Shown one piece after another: positions 56,401 through 64,000 of a stretch of DNA of 64,000 bases. Positions within the stretch are counted from its first letter, which is position 1. Every line of letters begins with the position of its first letter. The translations under genes were made by a program, and so were the position numbers. The notes under the pieces are model-generated. The model saw only the letters and a list, made by a program, of their open reading frames with translations. It ran no database searches and had not been told where the DNA came from. This DNA comes from an uncultured Porphyromonadaceae bacterium (GTDB taxonomy: Bacteria > Bacteroidota > Bacteroidia > Bacteroidales > UBA11471), in contig UQOX01000007.1 of the NCBI GenBank assembly GCA_900542765.1, forward strand, positions 1-64,000, written 5' to 3'.

Positions 56401-58192
56401 GATGGTCGCTGGGACGGTGCGTCTCGACTCGGCATTTTACAACACCAAGTGGGTGGGGAACATGGCTCTTGCCCTCGATTACCGGCAACTCTCGCCGTCG
56501 CTCATGCAGGTGGGGGCGGCACTTGCAGTCGATACGCTCGATGCCGTGGACCTGGCGCTCCGTTACGATACCGATACCTTGTCGGCCGAGCCGCTCGATT
56601 TGACGGTACGATTCCCGTCGTTCCCCCTGTCGGTGGCCAATGCTTTCCTGCCCGACGACATGGCGAGGGTGGAGGGACGGTTGCGGGGTGATGTGTCCGT
56701 CTCGGGACGCATCGACGCACCCCGCCTTGCCGGACGGCTCGCCATCGACGAGGGACGTGCCGTGATACCGATGGTGGGGGCTTCGTTCCGTTTCTCGCCG
56801 GCGGTTGTCTCGATGGCGGGGAATAGCATACAGATTGATACCTTCTGCCTGTCGGGCCCCAACAATGAGCCGTTGAACATCTCGGGACGTGTCGATGTTT
56901 CCGACCTCTCCCGACCTTTTGTCGATGCCCGTGTCGCCGGTCACAACTTCGAAATTTTCAATCTGCCCAAGAACCGTACGTCGATGCTTTACGGTAAGGC
57001 GGCGGCCGATGTCGCCGCCTCGGTACGCGGATATACCGACGCGTTGTCGGTGCGCGGGAATCTTGTCCTGCTCAACGGGACCGAGGCGACTTATGTCTTG
57101 CAGGAAAGCAATACGCTGCCGGGCGTCAGCAATTACGGCGACATGGTGACCTTCACCACGTTTGCCGATACGGCCGACGTAGAGTCTGCGCCCGCTTTCA
57201 GACCGGTGTCGGGTATGGATATGCTGGTGAATGTCGACATAGGCAATGCGGTGTCGCTCTCGGTGGAACTTACTCCCGACGGGAACAGCCGCATCGACTT
57301 GCAAGGGGGCGGTAGCCTCACCTATTCGATGAATGAGCTGGGCGACAGCCGTTTTACCGGCCGTTATGAACTCTCGGGCGGAACGGTCTGCTACACGCCC
57401 CCGCTTATCGGGCAGAAACTGTTTTCCATCAAGGAGGGCAGCTCGGTGGTATGGGAGGGCGACATAGCCGACCCCGTGCTCGACATCACGGCCATCGACC
57501 GCTTGTCGGTCGATGTCGCTTCGGGCGGCTCGACCCGTACGGTACAGTTCCAGGTATCCATTGCCATCACCCAGTCGCTCGACAATCTCTCCATCGTTTT
57601 CGATGTGGCAGCGCCCGGCGACATGACCATTCAGAACGAGCTCACCTCCATGACCGCCGAACAACGGGCTTCGCAGGCGATGAGCCTGCTCATTTACAAT
57701 GCCTATACGGGTCCCAGCGCCTCACAGGGCGACCTCTTCTCGGGCAACCCGCTCAACCAGTTCCTGCAAAATGAGTTGAACAAGTGGTCGCGGAACAACC
57801 TCAAAAACGTCAACCTCAGTTTCGGCATCAACAGCCGTGGCGAAGTCGACGGGACGACGCACACCGACTACTCCTACCAGCTCTCCAAAGACCTTTTCAA
57901 CGACCGGGTGCGCATCGTGGTCGGTGGCAGCTATTCGCCCGACGATAATTCGACACAGGCATTGAAAGAGAATCTGGTCGACGACATCGCGCTCGAATAC
58001 AAGCTCGACCGGCGCGACAACATGGTGTTGAAGATATTCCGCCACACCGGGCAGGAGACCATTCTCGAAGGCGAGGTGACCGAGACGGGAGTGGGCTTTG
58101 CTGTGCGCAAGAAACTGTCGCGGCTTGCCGACCTTTTCCGTCGCTCTTCCCGCAAACAACAATCGTCGAACCCTCCATCGCAGCAGCCATGA
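53474..58192 (+). CDS. tamB: Translocation and assembly module protein TamB
   Basis: A 1572-residue AsmA/TamB-type protein. It has one N-terminal membrane anchor (FRYLAMTLLSVLGLLFLVVAS), a very long stretch of short beta-strands with Asp/Ser-rich turns (the hydrophobic-groove bridge), and a C-terminal DUF490-like TamB domain from about residue 1200, with GGGSLTYSMNELGDSRFTGR, QFQVSIAITQSLDNLSIVFDV, SPDDNSTQALKENLVDDIAL and LEYKLDRRDNMVLKIFRH. It spans the periplasm and works with an Omp85 partner in outer-membrane assembly or lipid transport. The ATG at 53474 is preceded by GGAGGA and leaves only a short cytoplasmic tail; a start at 53348 would add 42 residues overlapping the ilvC terminator. 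Its stop overlaps the next start by 4 bases (ATGA). Confidence 0.93.
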   Translation: MRRLFRYLAMTLLSVLGLLFLVVASLYVPPVQRAVVKTACDALSDSAMSVSVSDFRLRFPLRLDLSDVCVVTGGDTLCALHALHTEVPVMPLLRGVAAVPRLSLRDVFFAYADTAGFSIAVRLDSASVTAVKVHLVETSLHARSLALSGGDVALTLGLPADPPAVDTSSTAPLSGRFVVDSIALRDIGYRMEGSYRESFLTAGAHAVEALGASVDLSRQWVDVERLLLQGGRVSMLSDTSVVVPAPAAPSAAVTEPPSAPWTVMARQVGIDDTRVVYGLKGHAPRKGFDASFIEIQDLSLLLDSVYNRGGEVAARLCSLSLTERSGLAVDRGEASFSMDSAAVRLDALRLDTRNSSLTASLAADATALAMNGEAAVSATMDMEAGLGDVELFLPTLDTLLSALPFRSLMLQVGAEGVLDDLRLTRFHAGLPGAADFSAVGEVQSLTCADSLLAQASLTARLYQLGFLPRLAGAEAAARFALPDSMTLSTNVIFRNGSDARLQLTWEALQGRADLDASCRFADTAYRVETRWHDFPIDAFLPHEGVGPLTFSLSADGRGADPFSPRMQAEAALYVDSLDYRGYRFRDFGLDVALDSGRVGAQILCVDSAARLDLQLAALLTPTEYTARLAGEIDWLDLKTARLVEDSLTFSSSVDVRAWANNKNEYAVKTRLDMVGLHLFDMDNLFDHVVVTADVLQDSLDARVDFPGMQMAFSSSQGIDSFLSGVSAFGDSVAQSLRTMQVEPSALCALLPDFQVQGRLVPEQVVEKILSESGFALDSLRFSAGNSSAAPFAFEAQVDGLALSSFAADTLTVSLRQEDDVLRYAVQMGNTLATSTLLARAGVSGYVGHNELYAALRQCDQEQVEGLLLDIDARASDSLLHLTLAPDSPTLGVPGWSLNAGNFIDYYFDGRLAADVLLQHDIQSFSLRSGAHPGADTIYLDVENLRLAPILQTLPGTPPVSALLSTALSAHFSDGRPMVAGTVRLDSAFYNTKWVGNMALALDYRQLSPSLMQVGAALAVDTLDAVDLALRYDTDTLSAEPLDLTVRFPSFPLSVANAFLPDDMARVEGRLRGDVSVSGRIDAPRLAGRLAIDEGRAVIPMVGASFRFSPAVVSMAGNSIQIDTFCLSGPNNEPLNISGRVDVSDLSRPFVDARVAGHNFEIFNLPKNRTSMLYGKAAADVAASVRGYTDALSVRGNLVLLNGTEATYVLQESNTLPGVSNYGDMVTFTTFADTADVESAPAFRPVSGMDMLVNVDIGNAVSLSVELTPDGNSRIDLQGGGSLTYSMNELGDSRFTGRYELSGGTVCYTPPLIGQKLFSIKEGSSVVWEGDIADPVLDITAIDRLSVDVASGGSTRTVQFQVSIAITQSLDNLSIVFDVAAPGDMTIQNELTSMTAEQRASQAMSLLIYNAYTGPSASQGDLFSGNPLNQFLQNELNKWSRNNLKNVNLSFGINSRGEVDGTTHTDYSYQLSKDLFNDRVRIVVGGSYSPDDNSTQALKENLVDDIALEYKLDRRDNMVLKIFRHTGQETILEGEVTETGVGFAVRKKLSRLADLFRRSSRKQQSSNPPSQQP

Positions 58193-60489
58193 AAAAAATC
58201 CTTTTGTCGGTATTGTTGTTGCTCATCGTCGCCGGTTGCGACACGACGAGCAAGTTGGGCGATGGGGAGGTACTCTACACCGGAGTGAAGAAGATGCGCA
58301 TCGAGCCCGAGGCAGAAGGGGTGAAACTCTTGCCCGATGCCGAATCGGCGGTGCGCGATGCCCTCTCGGTAAAACCCAATAACGCCCTGTATAGCCCTTA
58401 TGTGCGTTGGCCGTTCCCCTTCGGCCTGTGGGTCTACAATCATGTAACCCCCCAACGGGACAAAGGCTTTAAACACTGGTTCTATGAGCGTTTTGCCAAG
58501 ACGCCCGTGCTCATCTCGGCCGTGCAGCCCGACCTGCGGGTTGCCGTCGTCCCCGACATACTGGCCAATTACGGCTATTTCTCCTCGTCGGCGACCTATC
58601 GGCTCGATTACAACAAGAAGAACCCCCGGAAAGCCCGTGTCACCTACGACGTGACTTATGGCCGGCCGTGGCATTACAAGACGGTTTCCTATCCCGAACC
58701 GGTAACGCCGTTGACCGCCCTCATCGATTCCACACGCGCCTCCTCGCTGATTCGGGTTGGAGACATTTATCAGGCCGACGTTTTGGCCTCGGAGCGGTCG
58801 CGCATCGCCTCGGTGCTCCGCAATCGGGGGTACTACTTCTTCCGGCCCGAATATCTTTCCTATTTGGCCGATACCACGATTGCCCCTTATGAGGTCGCGT
58901 TGCGTCTGCAATTATTGAATCAGCTCCCCCCGGAGACGTTGCGGCCCTATCGGGTGGGGCATGTAACCTTCGACTTGAAGTCGGCTTCGGGGCAAGGGGC
59001 TGTCGATACGGTCGAACTCTCCAACGTGACCTTCATCTATCAGGCTCCGCTTAAAATACGGAAACGCTTTGTCGAGCGGAACATCACCCTCCGCACCGGC
59101 GACCTCTATACCCTCGACCGGCAGACCGAGTCGCTCAACAGCCTCGTGCGCATGGGCGTGTTCCGCTATGTCAACGTCGCGGTATCCCGACCCGATACGC
59201 TCTCAGATGCACTCGACATCACCCTCGATGCTGCCATGGATACGCCCATGGAGGCATGGTTCGAGGCCAATGTCACCTCTTCGACCAACAGCTTTATCGG
59301 CCCCGGGGTCATCTTCGGTTTGGCTCACAACAACGTCTTCGGTGGGGGCGAACGGTTGTCGCTCGAACTCACGGGCTCGTATGAGTGGCAGACGGGAAAA
59401 CGGCAGGCTACCGCCACCAAGTCGTCGTTGCTCAACTCCTATGAGTTCGGGCTCAAAGCCTCGTTGGTCTTTCCCCGCCTTCTGCCCTCGGCTCTCTTTT
59501 GGGATTCCCGGGTCGAGCGCCGTTACGGCGGCAAGACAACGGTGCAGCTCAGTGCCGAGTTGATGAACCGCCCGCAATATTTCCGCATGATGTCGTTGAA
59601 TACCTCGTTCGCGTTCGATTTCCAGACCTCCGAGGTGAGTTCGCACACCCTGCAACTACCCAAAATCGGTTATAATTACCTGATGAACTCGACCGCCTCT
59701 TTCGACAGTACCCTGCAAGAGAATCCGGCCATTGCCCTGAGTTTCCGCAACCAGTTGATACCCACCGTGGGTTATACCTATCGATTCGACAAGAAATTGG
59801 GCCGCCATGATTGGAACCACATCTATTGGCAGACCTCGGTCTCCACGGCCGGCAATCTGTTGTCATGGGTCGTACCGGGTACCCAAGGACAGAAAAAATT
59901 CCTCGGCATACCCTTCTCCCAGTTTGCCAAGGTCACGACCGATTTCCGGTATTACCGGCACCTGTGGGGCGATGTGGAGTTGGCCACCCGGTTCCTCGTG
60001 GGGGCGGGTTGGGCCTATGGCAATTCGTCGGTGTTGCCTTATAGCGAACAGTTCTACATCGGTGGTGCCAACAGCATAAGGGCCTTTACCATACGCACCG
60101 TTGGCCCCGGCAGCTATGCGCCGCCGAAAGACGAGGTTGATGCCTATCTCGACCAGACGGGAAACTTCAAGCTCGAAAGCAATGTCGAGTTGCGTTTCCC
60201 CATTTTGGGAGACCTTCATGGAGCCGTTTTTCTCGATGCCGGAAATATCTGGCTGCTCAAAGCCGAGGCGAACCGTCCCGGAGGAACGCTCAACAAGAAA
60301 ACCTTCTGGCGCGACATCGCCCTCGGTACCGGTGTGGGGTTGCGTTATGACATCAGTTTCCTGATACTCCGCCTCGACATGGGAATAGGCTTGCATGCCC
60401 CCTACAACAACGACAAGCCGCACTATTACAACATGGACAGTTTCGGTAAAAGCCTGGCCTTCCACCTGGCCATTGGCTATCCGTTCTAA
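58189..60489 (+). CDS. tamL: Omp85/TamA-type lipoprotein, partner of TamB (TamL-like)
   Basis: A 766-residue protein with a lipoprotein signal (LLSVLLLLIVAGC, lipobox Cys17) followed by DTTSKLGDGEVLYTGVKKM. POTRA-like repeats occupy about residues 30-370 (DILANYGYFSSSATYRLDY, VLRNRGYYFFRPEYLSYLAD) and an Omp85 barrel the rest, with FYIGGANSIRAFTIRTVGPGSY (GGxxSIR block), DAGNIWLLK and an aromatic end (LAIGYPF). The ATGA overlap with tamB implies translational coupling and a joint function. Lipid-modified Omp85 partners of TamB are known from Bacteroidota under the name TamL; the symbol is given by that analogy. The opposing pst operon ends 90 bp away. Confidence 0.9.
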   Translation: MKKILLSVLLLLIVAGCDTTSKLGDGEVLYTGVKKMRIEPEAEGVKLLPDAESAVRDALSVKPNNALYSPYVRWPFPFGLWVYNHVTPQRDKGFKHWFYERFAKTPVLISAVQPDLRVAVVPDILANYGYFSSSATYRLDYNKKNPRKARVTYDVTYGRPWHYKTVSYPEPVTPLTALIDSTRASSLIRVGDIYQADVLASERSRIASVLRNRGYYFFRPEYLSYLADTTIAPYEVALRLQLLNQLPPETLRPYRVGHVTFDLKSASGQGAVDTVELSNVTFIYQAPLKIRKRFVERNITLRTGDLYTLDRQTESLNSLVRMGVFRYVNVAVSRPDTLSDALDITLDAAMDTPMEAWFEANVTSSTNSFIGPGVIFGLAHNNVFGGGERLSLELTGSYEWQTGKRQATATKSSLLNSYEFGLKASLVFPRLLPSALFWDSRVERRYGGKTTVQLSAELMNRPQYFRMMSLNTSFAFDFQTSEVSSHTLQLPKIGYNYLMNSTASFDSTLQENPAIALSFRNQLIPTVGYTYRFDKKLGRHDWNHIYWQTSVSTAGNLLSWVVPGTQGQKKFLGIPFSQFAKVTTDFRYYRHLWGDVELATRFLVGAGWAYGNSSVLPYSEQFYIGGANSIRAFTIRTVGPGSYAPPKDEVDAYLDQTGNFKLESNVELRFPILGDLHGAVFLDAGNIWLLKAEANRPGGTLNKKTFWRDIALGTGVGLRYDISFLILRLDMGIGLHAPYNNDKPHYYNMDSFGKSLAFHLAIGYPF

Positions 60490-60522
60490 AAAAGATTTTT
60501 GCGGGGAATATTTGTTTTCAGC

Positions 60523-60561
60523 AAAAAACAGCGAGGCTTCCTTCTTGGAAGCCTCGCTGTT
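60523..60561 (-). terminator. Intrinsic terminator of the pst operon
   Basis: AACAGCGAGGCTTCC (60527-60541) and GGAAGCCTCGCTGTT (60547-60561) form a perfect 15-bp stem with a 5-base loop. The A run at 60523-60528 becomes a T run on the minus strand, so it mainly serves pstB; it may also stop tamL readthrough. Confidence 0.88.
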
Positions 60562-60579
60562 GTAACTTTGTTCTTGCAT

Positions 60580-61437
60580 TTAGCTGAAAACGCCGCTCAG
60601 ATATTGTTTGGTGAGGTCGTTTTGCGGATTTTTGAACAACTCTTCGGCCGTGCCTTGTTCGATGACCTCTCCCATATACATGAACACCACATAGTCGGCA
60701 ATGCGCAGGGCTTGTCGCAGGGTGTGGGTGACCATGATGATGCCGTAGCGCTCACGCAGTTTGGCAAAAAGGTCTTCGATGTGTTTGCTCGATATGGGGT
60801 CGAGTGCCGAGGTCGACTCGTCGGCCAGGATAAATTGGGGCTCCACGGCCAGTCCGCGAGCCAGGCACAACCGTTGTTGCTGGCCGATGGAAAGAGCCGA
60901 TGCCGGGCTGTGCAGGCGGTCTTTCACCTCTTCCCACAGGTTGACGCCTTTGAGGTATTTCTCGACCGTGGCGTCGAGGACTTTGCGGTTGCGCACGCCG
61001 TGTATGCGGCAGCCATAGGTGATGTTGTCGTATATCGACATGGGCAGCGGCGTGGGGCGTTGCGAGAGCAGCCCTATCTTCTTCCGTATGTGGGTGATTT
61101 CGGCCTTGCGGTCGTAGATGTCTTCGCCGCCTACCAATACGCGCCCCTCGACGCGCAGGTGCTCGGTGGTGTCGATCATGCGGTTGATGCTGCGCAGCAA
61201 GGTGGTTTTTCCGCACCCCGACGGTCCGATGATGCAGGTGATTTTCTTGTCGTGCAGGGTGAGATTGACGTCTTTGAGAATATGGTTGTTGTGGATATAG
61301 ATGTTCAGACCTTCGATTTTGATGACCGAATCTTCGTCTCGGGTTACTGCCTCTGAGAGAGAACCGGCATTGTCTTGTTGGGCAGCCTGATTTTTATGAC
61401 CGAAAATATGACTCAACATAGAACGATTTTTCTCCAT
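60580..61437 (-). CDS. pstB: Phosphate ABC transporter ATP-binding protein
   Basis: A 285-residue ATPase of the high-affinity phosphate importer. Walker A GPSGCGKTT (71-79), Q-loop SQRPTPLPMSIYDNITYG (the PstB-specific PxPFxMSIYDN variant), signature LSIGQQQRLCLARGLA (182-197; Ile in place of the common second Gly), Walker B FILADESTSALDP with Glu207, and the switch His in VTHTLRQA. A 35-residue N-terminal extension precedes the ATPase domain. The start overlaps the pstA stop by one base (TAATG), so translation is coupled. It is the last gene before the terminator; no phoU follows. Confidence 0.95.
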   Translation of the reverse strand: MEKNRSMLSHIFGHKNQAAQQDNAGSLSEAVTRDEDSVIKIEGLNIYIHNNHILKDVNLTLHDKKITCIIGPSGCGKTTLLRSINRMIDTTEHLRVEGRVLVGGEDIYDRKAEITHIRKKIGLLSQRPTPLPMSIYDNITYGCRIHGVRNRKVLDATVEKYLKGVNLWEEVKDRLHSPASALSIGQQQRLCLARGLAVEPQFILADESTSALDPISSKHIEDLFAKLRERYGIIMVTHTLRQALRIADYVVFMYMGEVIEQGTAEELFKNPQNDLTKQYLSGVFS

Positions 61438-62285
61438 TACTTAATTTTGTTTTTCGAGAAGCGGTGCGTAATCATGCGTCCCACGATACTCAATACAAGG
61501 ACGATTAGTGTCAGCAGCAGGGCGGCTGCATAGGCACGTTCACGCACTTCGGGCAACGGACTGCTCAGCTGGAAGAAGATGGCCAGCGGCAGGGTGGCGG
61601 TCGGTTGGTCGAGCGAGGTGGGAATGCTGTCGGTAAAACCGGCGGTGAACATGACACCGGCCGCGTCGCCGATGGCGCGGCCTATCGACAGCAGGGTGGC
61701 CGTGGCGATGCCCGGTGCGATTTGGCGTATGGCCACTTTGATGGTTTCGTAGCGGGTGGCGCCCAGCGAATAGGTGGCATCGAGCAGATGCTTGGGCAAC
61801 TGGCGGGCCACTTCGTCCATCGAACGCACGAAGATGGGGATTATCAGTAGGGTGATGACGATGATTCCGCCCAGCAGCGAGGTGCGCAATCCCAGGAATA
61901 TCATGATGGTGAAGCCGAATGCACCGTACACTATCGACGGGATACCGTAGAGCACGTCAAACGACAGCCGGGTGATACTGGCCAGTTTGGAGTCGCTTTT
62001 CAGGTAGATGTTGATGAAGAAGACGATGGGTATGCTGATGAGCAGTCCGAGAATGGTCGAGGCGCCCACGATGTAGATGGAGCCCACGATGGCATTGAGT
62101 ACGCCGCCTTCCTTGCCGATGTAGAAACCTCCGCCCGGCAGTTGGGTAATCATGTCCCACGACATGGCCGGCCAACCGTTGCGTATGATGGTGATGAGGA
62201 TACTGCCCAGGAAGGCAAAGACGATAATGACCGAGATAATCATCAGCCCGAAGAAAATTTTCTCAACGATAAATTTTGTTTTCAT
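61437..62285 (-). CDS. pstA: Phosphate ABC transporter permease PstA
   Basis: A 282-residue inner-membrane permease with six helices and the ABC permease (EAA) loop LLDATYSLGATRYETIKVAIRQIAPGI. Segments GGVLNAIVGSIYIVGASTI and VLYGIPSIVYGAFGF are typical for PstA. It forms the channel with PstC and is driven by PstB. 18 bp separate it from pstC upstream; it overlaps pstB by one base. Confidence 0.94.
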   Translation of the reverse strand: MKTKFIVEKIFFGLMIISVIIVFAFLGSILITIIRNGWPAMSWDMITQLPGGGFYIGKEGGVLNAIVGSIYIVGASTILGLLISIPIVFFINIYLKSDSKLASITRLSFDVLYGIPSIVYGAFGFTIMIFLGLRTSLLGGIIVITLLIIPIFVRSMDEVARQLPKHLLDATYSLGATRYETIKVAIRQIAPGIATATLLSIGRAIGDAAGVMFTAGFTDSIPTSLDQPTATLPLAIFFQLSSPLPEVRERAYAAALLLTLIVLVLSIVGRMITHRFSKNKIK

Positions 62286-62303
62286 AGGTCAGCGTTCCTC
62301 CGG

Positions 62304-63212
62304 TTACATCTTGTAGCTTCGTTCGATATTGCGCAATATCCATCGCGATATGATATTGAATATCAAAATGATAAAGAATAATATGAATGCGGCGAACATC
62401 AGGGCCGACTCATAAAGCGGCAACGACAGCATCTCTCCGTAGTTGTTGGCGATGAGAGCCGGCAGCGGGTAGCAGGGGTCGAAGAGCGACCGGGGTATGG
62501 CGGCGTAGTTGCCGCACACCATCAGCACGGCGATGGTCTCGCCGAAGGCTTTCGATATGGACAACACCACGGCGGCGACGATTCCCGGCATGGCCTTGCG
62601 CAGAATCACCTTCGAGCAGGTCTGCCATTTGGTTGCACCCAGTGAGGCCGATGCCTCGCGGTAGTCTTGCGGCACGATGGTAAATATCTCGATGAGCAGG
62701 CTCACCAGTATGGGGAGTATCATGATGCCCAATACGATACCGCTGGCCAGTACGGTATAACCGCTGGTGTAGTCGACAAAGTGAGGTCCCAGCTTGTCAG
62801 CAATCCAAGGTACGATGATGAGGGTGCCCCATACGCCATAGACGACCGAAGGAATCCCGGCCAAGATGTCGAAGATGGGAAATACGACCCGTTTCACCCA
62901 CGAGTTGGCATACTCGGTGAGGAATATGGCCGAGAGCAGCGAGATGGGGAGTGCAATGGCGATGGAGAGGGCTGTTACGAAAAGGGTACCCACGATAAAC
63001 GGCAAGAAGCCGAATTCTCCGCTGAGTGGCTTCCATGACGAACCCGAGAGCAAATCCCACAAGGAGTGCTCCGACAAGATGAGGCGGCTTTTGAAGAAAA
63101 GCCCGATGCCTATGGCGATGAGCAGGAAGAGTGATAATCCCGTGAGGGCGAGCATGACCCAGCGGGCTGCCTTGTCCTTGAATATGCGTCGTTGTAACAG
63201 CGATAAATCCAT
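62304..63212 (-). CDS. pstC: Phosphate ABC transporter permease PstC
   Basis: A 302-residue permease with six helices. Diagnostic parts: FGFLPFIVGTLFVTALSIAI, DILAGIPSVVYGVWGTLIIV and the EAA loop YREASASLGATKWQTCSKVILRKAMPGI. Partner of PstA. Its ATG lies 9 bp after the pstS stop, consistent with one pstSCAB transcript. Confidence 0.94.
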   Translation of the reverse strand: MDLSLLQRRIFKDKAARWVMLALTGLSLFLLIAIGIGLFFKSRLILSEHSLWDLLSGSSWKPLSGEFGFLPFIVGTLFVTALSIAIALPISLLSAIFLTEYANSWVKRVVFPIFDILAGIPSVVYGVWGTLIIVPWIADKLGPHFVDYTSGYTVLASGIVLGIMILPILVSLLIEIFTIVPQDYREASASLGATKWQTCSKVILRKAMPGIVAAVVLSISKAFGETIAVLMVCGNYAAIPRSLFDPCYPLPALIANNYGEMLSLPLYESALMFAAFILFFIILIFNIISRWILRNIERSYKM

Positions 63213-63221
63213 CGTCGGCGA

Positions 63222-64000
63222 TTAGAGATTGAGTTTTTGAAGACTCTTGTTTATTGTTGTCTCGGGCAACGGAATATATCCTGTTTCGATGGCATATTTT
63301 TGCCCTTCGGTGAGGGCGTATTTGATAAATTCTACCACAGCGGGTTTGTCGGGTACGCCGTTACTTACCAAATAAAGGTCGCGAGCGGGAGGGGAGGGGT
63401 AACGACCATCGCCGATGGCGGCAATAAGGTCGGCGCTGTTTTCGTAGAATTTCTCGTTTTCGTCGATTTGGCCGTTCTCATTTACGTCGATGGGAATGAC
63501 GGCCAGTCCTTCATAGGGTTGGTGCGTGCGCATGTCGTAGGCGTATGCGATGTTGTTGTAGCCGATGCCTACACGGTCTTTCTGTACGGCGGCCGATACG
63601 CCCGGGTCACCATATACGGCCGTACCTTGCAGTTGTTCTTGCCGTTTGCCAAACCACACGGCCCATGTCTCGGCTGCCCCACAGGCATCGGAACGGGTGT
63701 AAACGTGTACCGGTACGGTACTCGTTGTTCCCAAAAAATCGCCGTAGGTGTTATATTGGTTGTCCCACAAGGCTTCTGCGCTGGCTTTGGTCAGCCCTTT
63801 GGCGCATATTTCGGTGAAATGGGGGTTGTTTACATTGATGGTTGCCACGACAGCATCTTTCACGACGGCAAAACCAAGGGCTCCTTTTTCGGTTTCCACG
63901 TCATAGATTTCGCGGGAGACCATGCCCAAGTCGACTACTTGTGCCAAGGCGTCGGTCATGCCTTTGCCGGCTCCGCCGCCCGATATGTCGATGCGCACGT
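63222..64000 (-). CDS. pstS: Phosphate-binding protein PstS (5' end outside window)
   Basis: The C-terminal 259 codons of a periplasmic phosphate-binding protein of the PstS/SphX-like group; the frame continues past base 64000, so the signal and first lobe are missing. Seen: ISGGGAGKGMTDALAQVVDLGMVSR, TRSDACGAAETWAVWFGK (the S/T-R-x-D-x-S/C-G segment that contacts phosphate), and DGRYPSPPARDLYLVSNG. An EF-hand-like loop DVNENGQIDENE lies in the second lobe. It delivers phosphate to PstC/PstA. It is the first visible gene of pstSCAB and would be induced by phosphate limitation in most bacteria, but its promoter lies outside the window. Confidence 0.9.
   Translation of the reverse strand, partial: VRIDISGGGAGKGMTDALAQVVDLGMVSREIYDVETEKGALGFAVVKDAVVATINVNNPHFTEICAKGLTKASAEALWDNQYNTYGDFLGTTSTVPVHVYTRSDACGAAETWAVWFGKRQEQLQGTAVYGDPGVSAAVQKDRVGIGYNNIAYAYDMRTHQPYEGLAVIPIDVNENGQIDENEKFYENSADLIAAIGDGRYPSPPARDLYLVSNGVPDKPAVVEFIKYALTEGQKYAIETGYIPLPETTINKSLQKLNL

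Noticed and set aside
1-64000. Search by eye for CRISPR arrays, tRNA/rRNA genes, insertion sequences, toxin-antitoxin or phage-defence genes
   Set aside because: No regularly spaced short repeats, no tRNA-like cloverleaf ends, no transposase, integrase, nuclease-defence or toxin-antitoxin reading frames were found; only the tandem units of the giant gene and the rsh-end duplicate are repeats.

Overview
The window reads as a chromosomal segment of a member of the Bacteroidales (Bacteroidota). Promoter-like sites follow the Bacteroides form TTTG-N19-21-TAnnTTTG, there are no strong Shine-Dalgarno sites before most genes, and gene content is typical: an Na+-NQR operon, an A2M-like giant, TamB with a lipoprotein-type TamA partner, the order ilvD-ilvB-ilvN-thioesterase-ilvC, and T9SS-like C-terminal tails on secreted proteins. 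Base composition is moderately GC-rich except for one AT-rich gene at 29.8-31.1 kb. I cannot name the species. No rRNA, tRNA, CRISPR array, insertion sequence or recombinase was seen.

Layout. 0-1.1 kb (minus): a His-rich small protein and a broken CusB-like metal-efflux adaptor. 1.3-7.2 kb (plus): nqrABCDEF, the sodium-pumping NADH:quinone oxidoreductase. 7.5-19.8 kb: a 963-aa secreted protein, an AraC-type regulator and a 2466-aa secreted repeat protein with twelve MBG-like units. 19.9-24 kb: rpsA, RNase Z and an alkaline phosphatase. 24.1-31.1 kb: a 7TM-HD cyclic-dinucleotide phosphodiesterase (minus), an MFS exporter and a GH78 rhamnosidase (plus), and an AT-rich membrane glycosyltransferase (minus). 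31.2-37.3 kb: rsh (ppGpp) and pfkA (minus), a PL1 pectate lyase (minus), a queuosine-precursor transporter (plus). 37.3-46.7 kb: A2M-like protein (minus), an L-cysteine-desulfidase/UPF0597 protein (plus), an Omp85/TamA-like lipoprotein (minus). 47.1-53.3 kb: the branched-chain amino acid operon. 53.5-60.5 kb: tamB and its Omp85 lipoprotein partner. 60.6-64 kb (minus): pstSCAB, with pstS cut by the window edge.

How the parts work together. Nqr builds a sodium gradient; the ilv operon makes valine, isoleucine and leucine precursors; tamB with its partner and the orphan Omp85 lipoprotein serve the outer membrane; the pst genes and alkaline phosphatase serve phosphate supply; GH78 and PL1 enzymes point to use of rhamnose- and pectin-containing glycans; rsh and the 7TM-HD enzyme handle ppGpp and probably c-di-AMP.

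The two strongest observations are (1) a complete transcription attenuator in front of ilvD: a promoter, a 21-codon leader peptide packed with Ile, Leu and Val codons, an 11-bp antiterminator and a perfect 13-bp terminator sharing one arm; and (2) an AT-rich glycosyltransferase gene sitting between the intact 3' end of rsh and a second, frameshifted copy of that same 3' end, the footprint expected of a cassette inserted at the end of a housekeeping gene.
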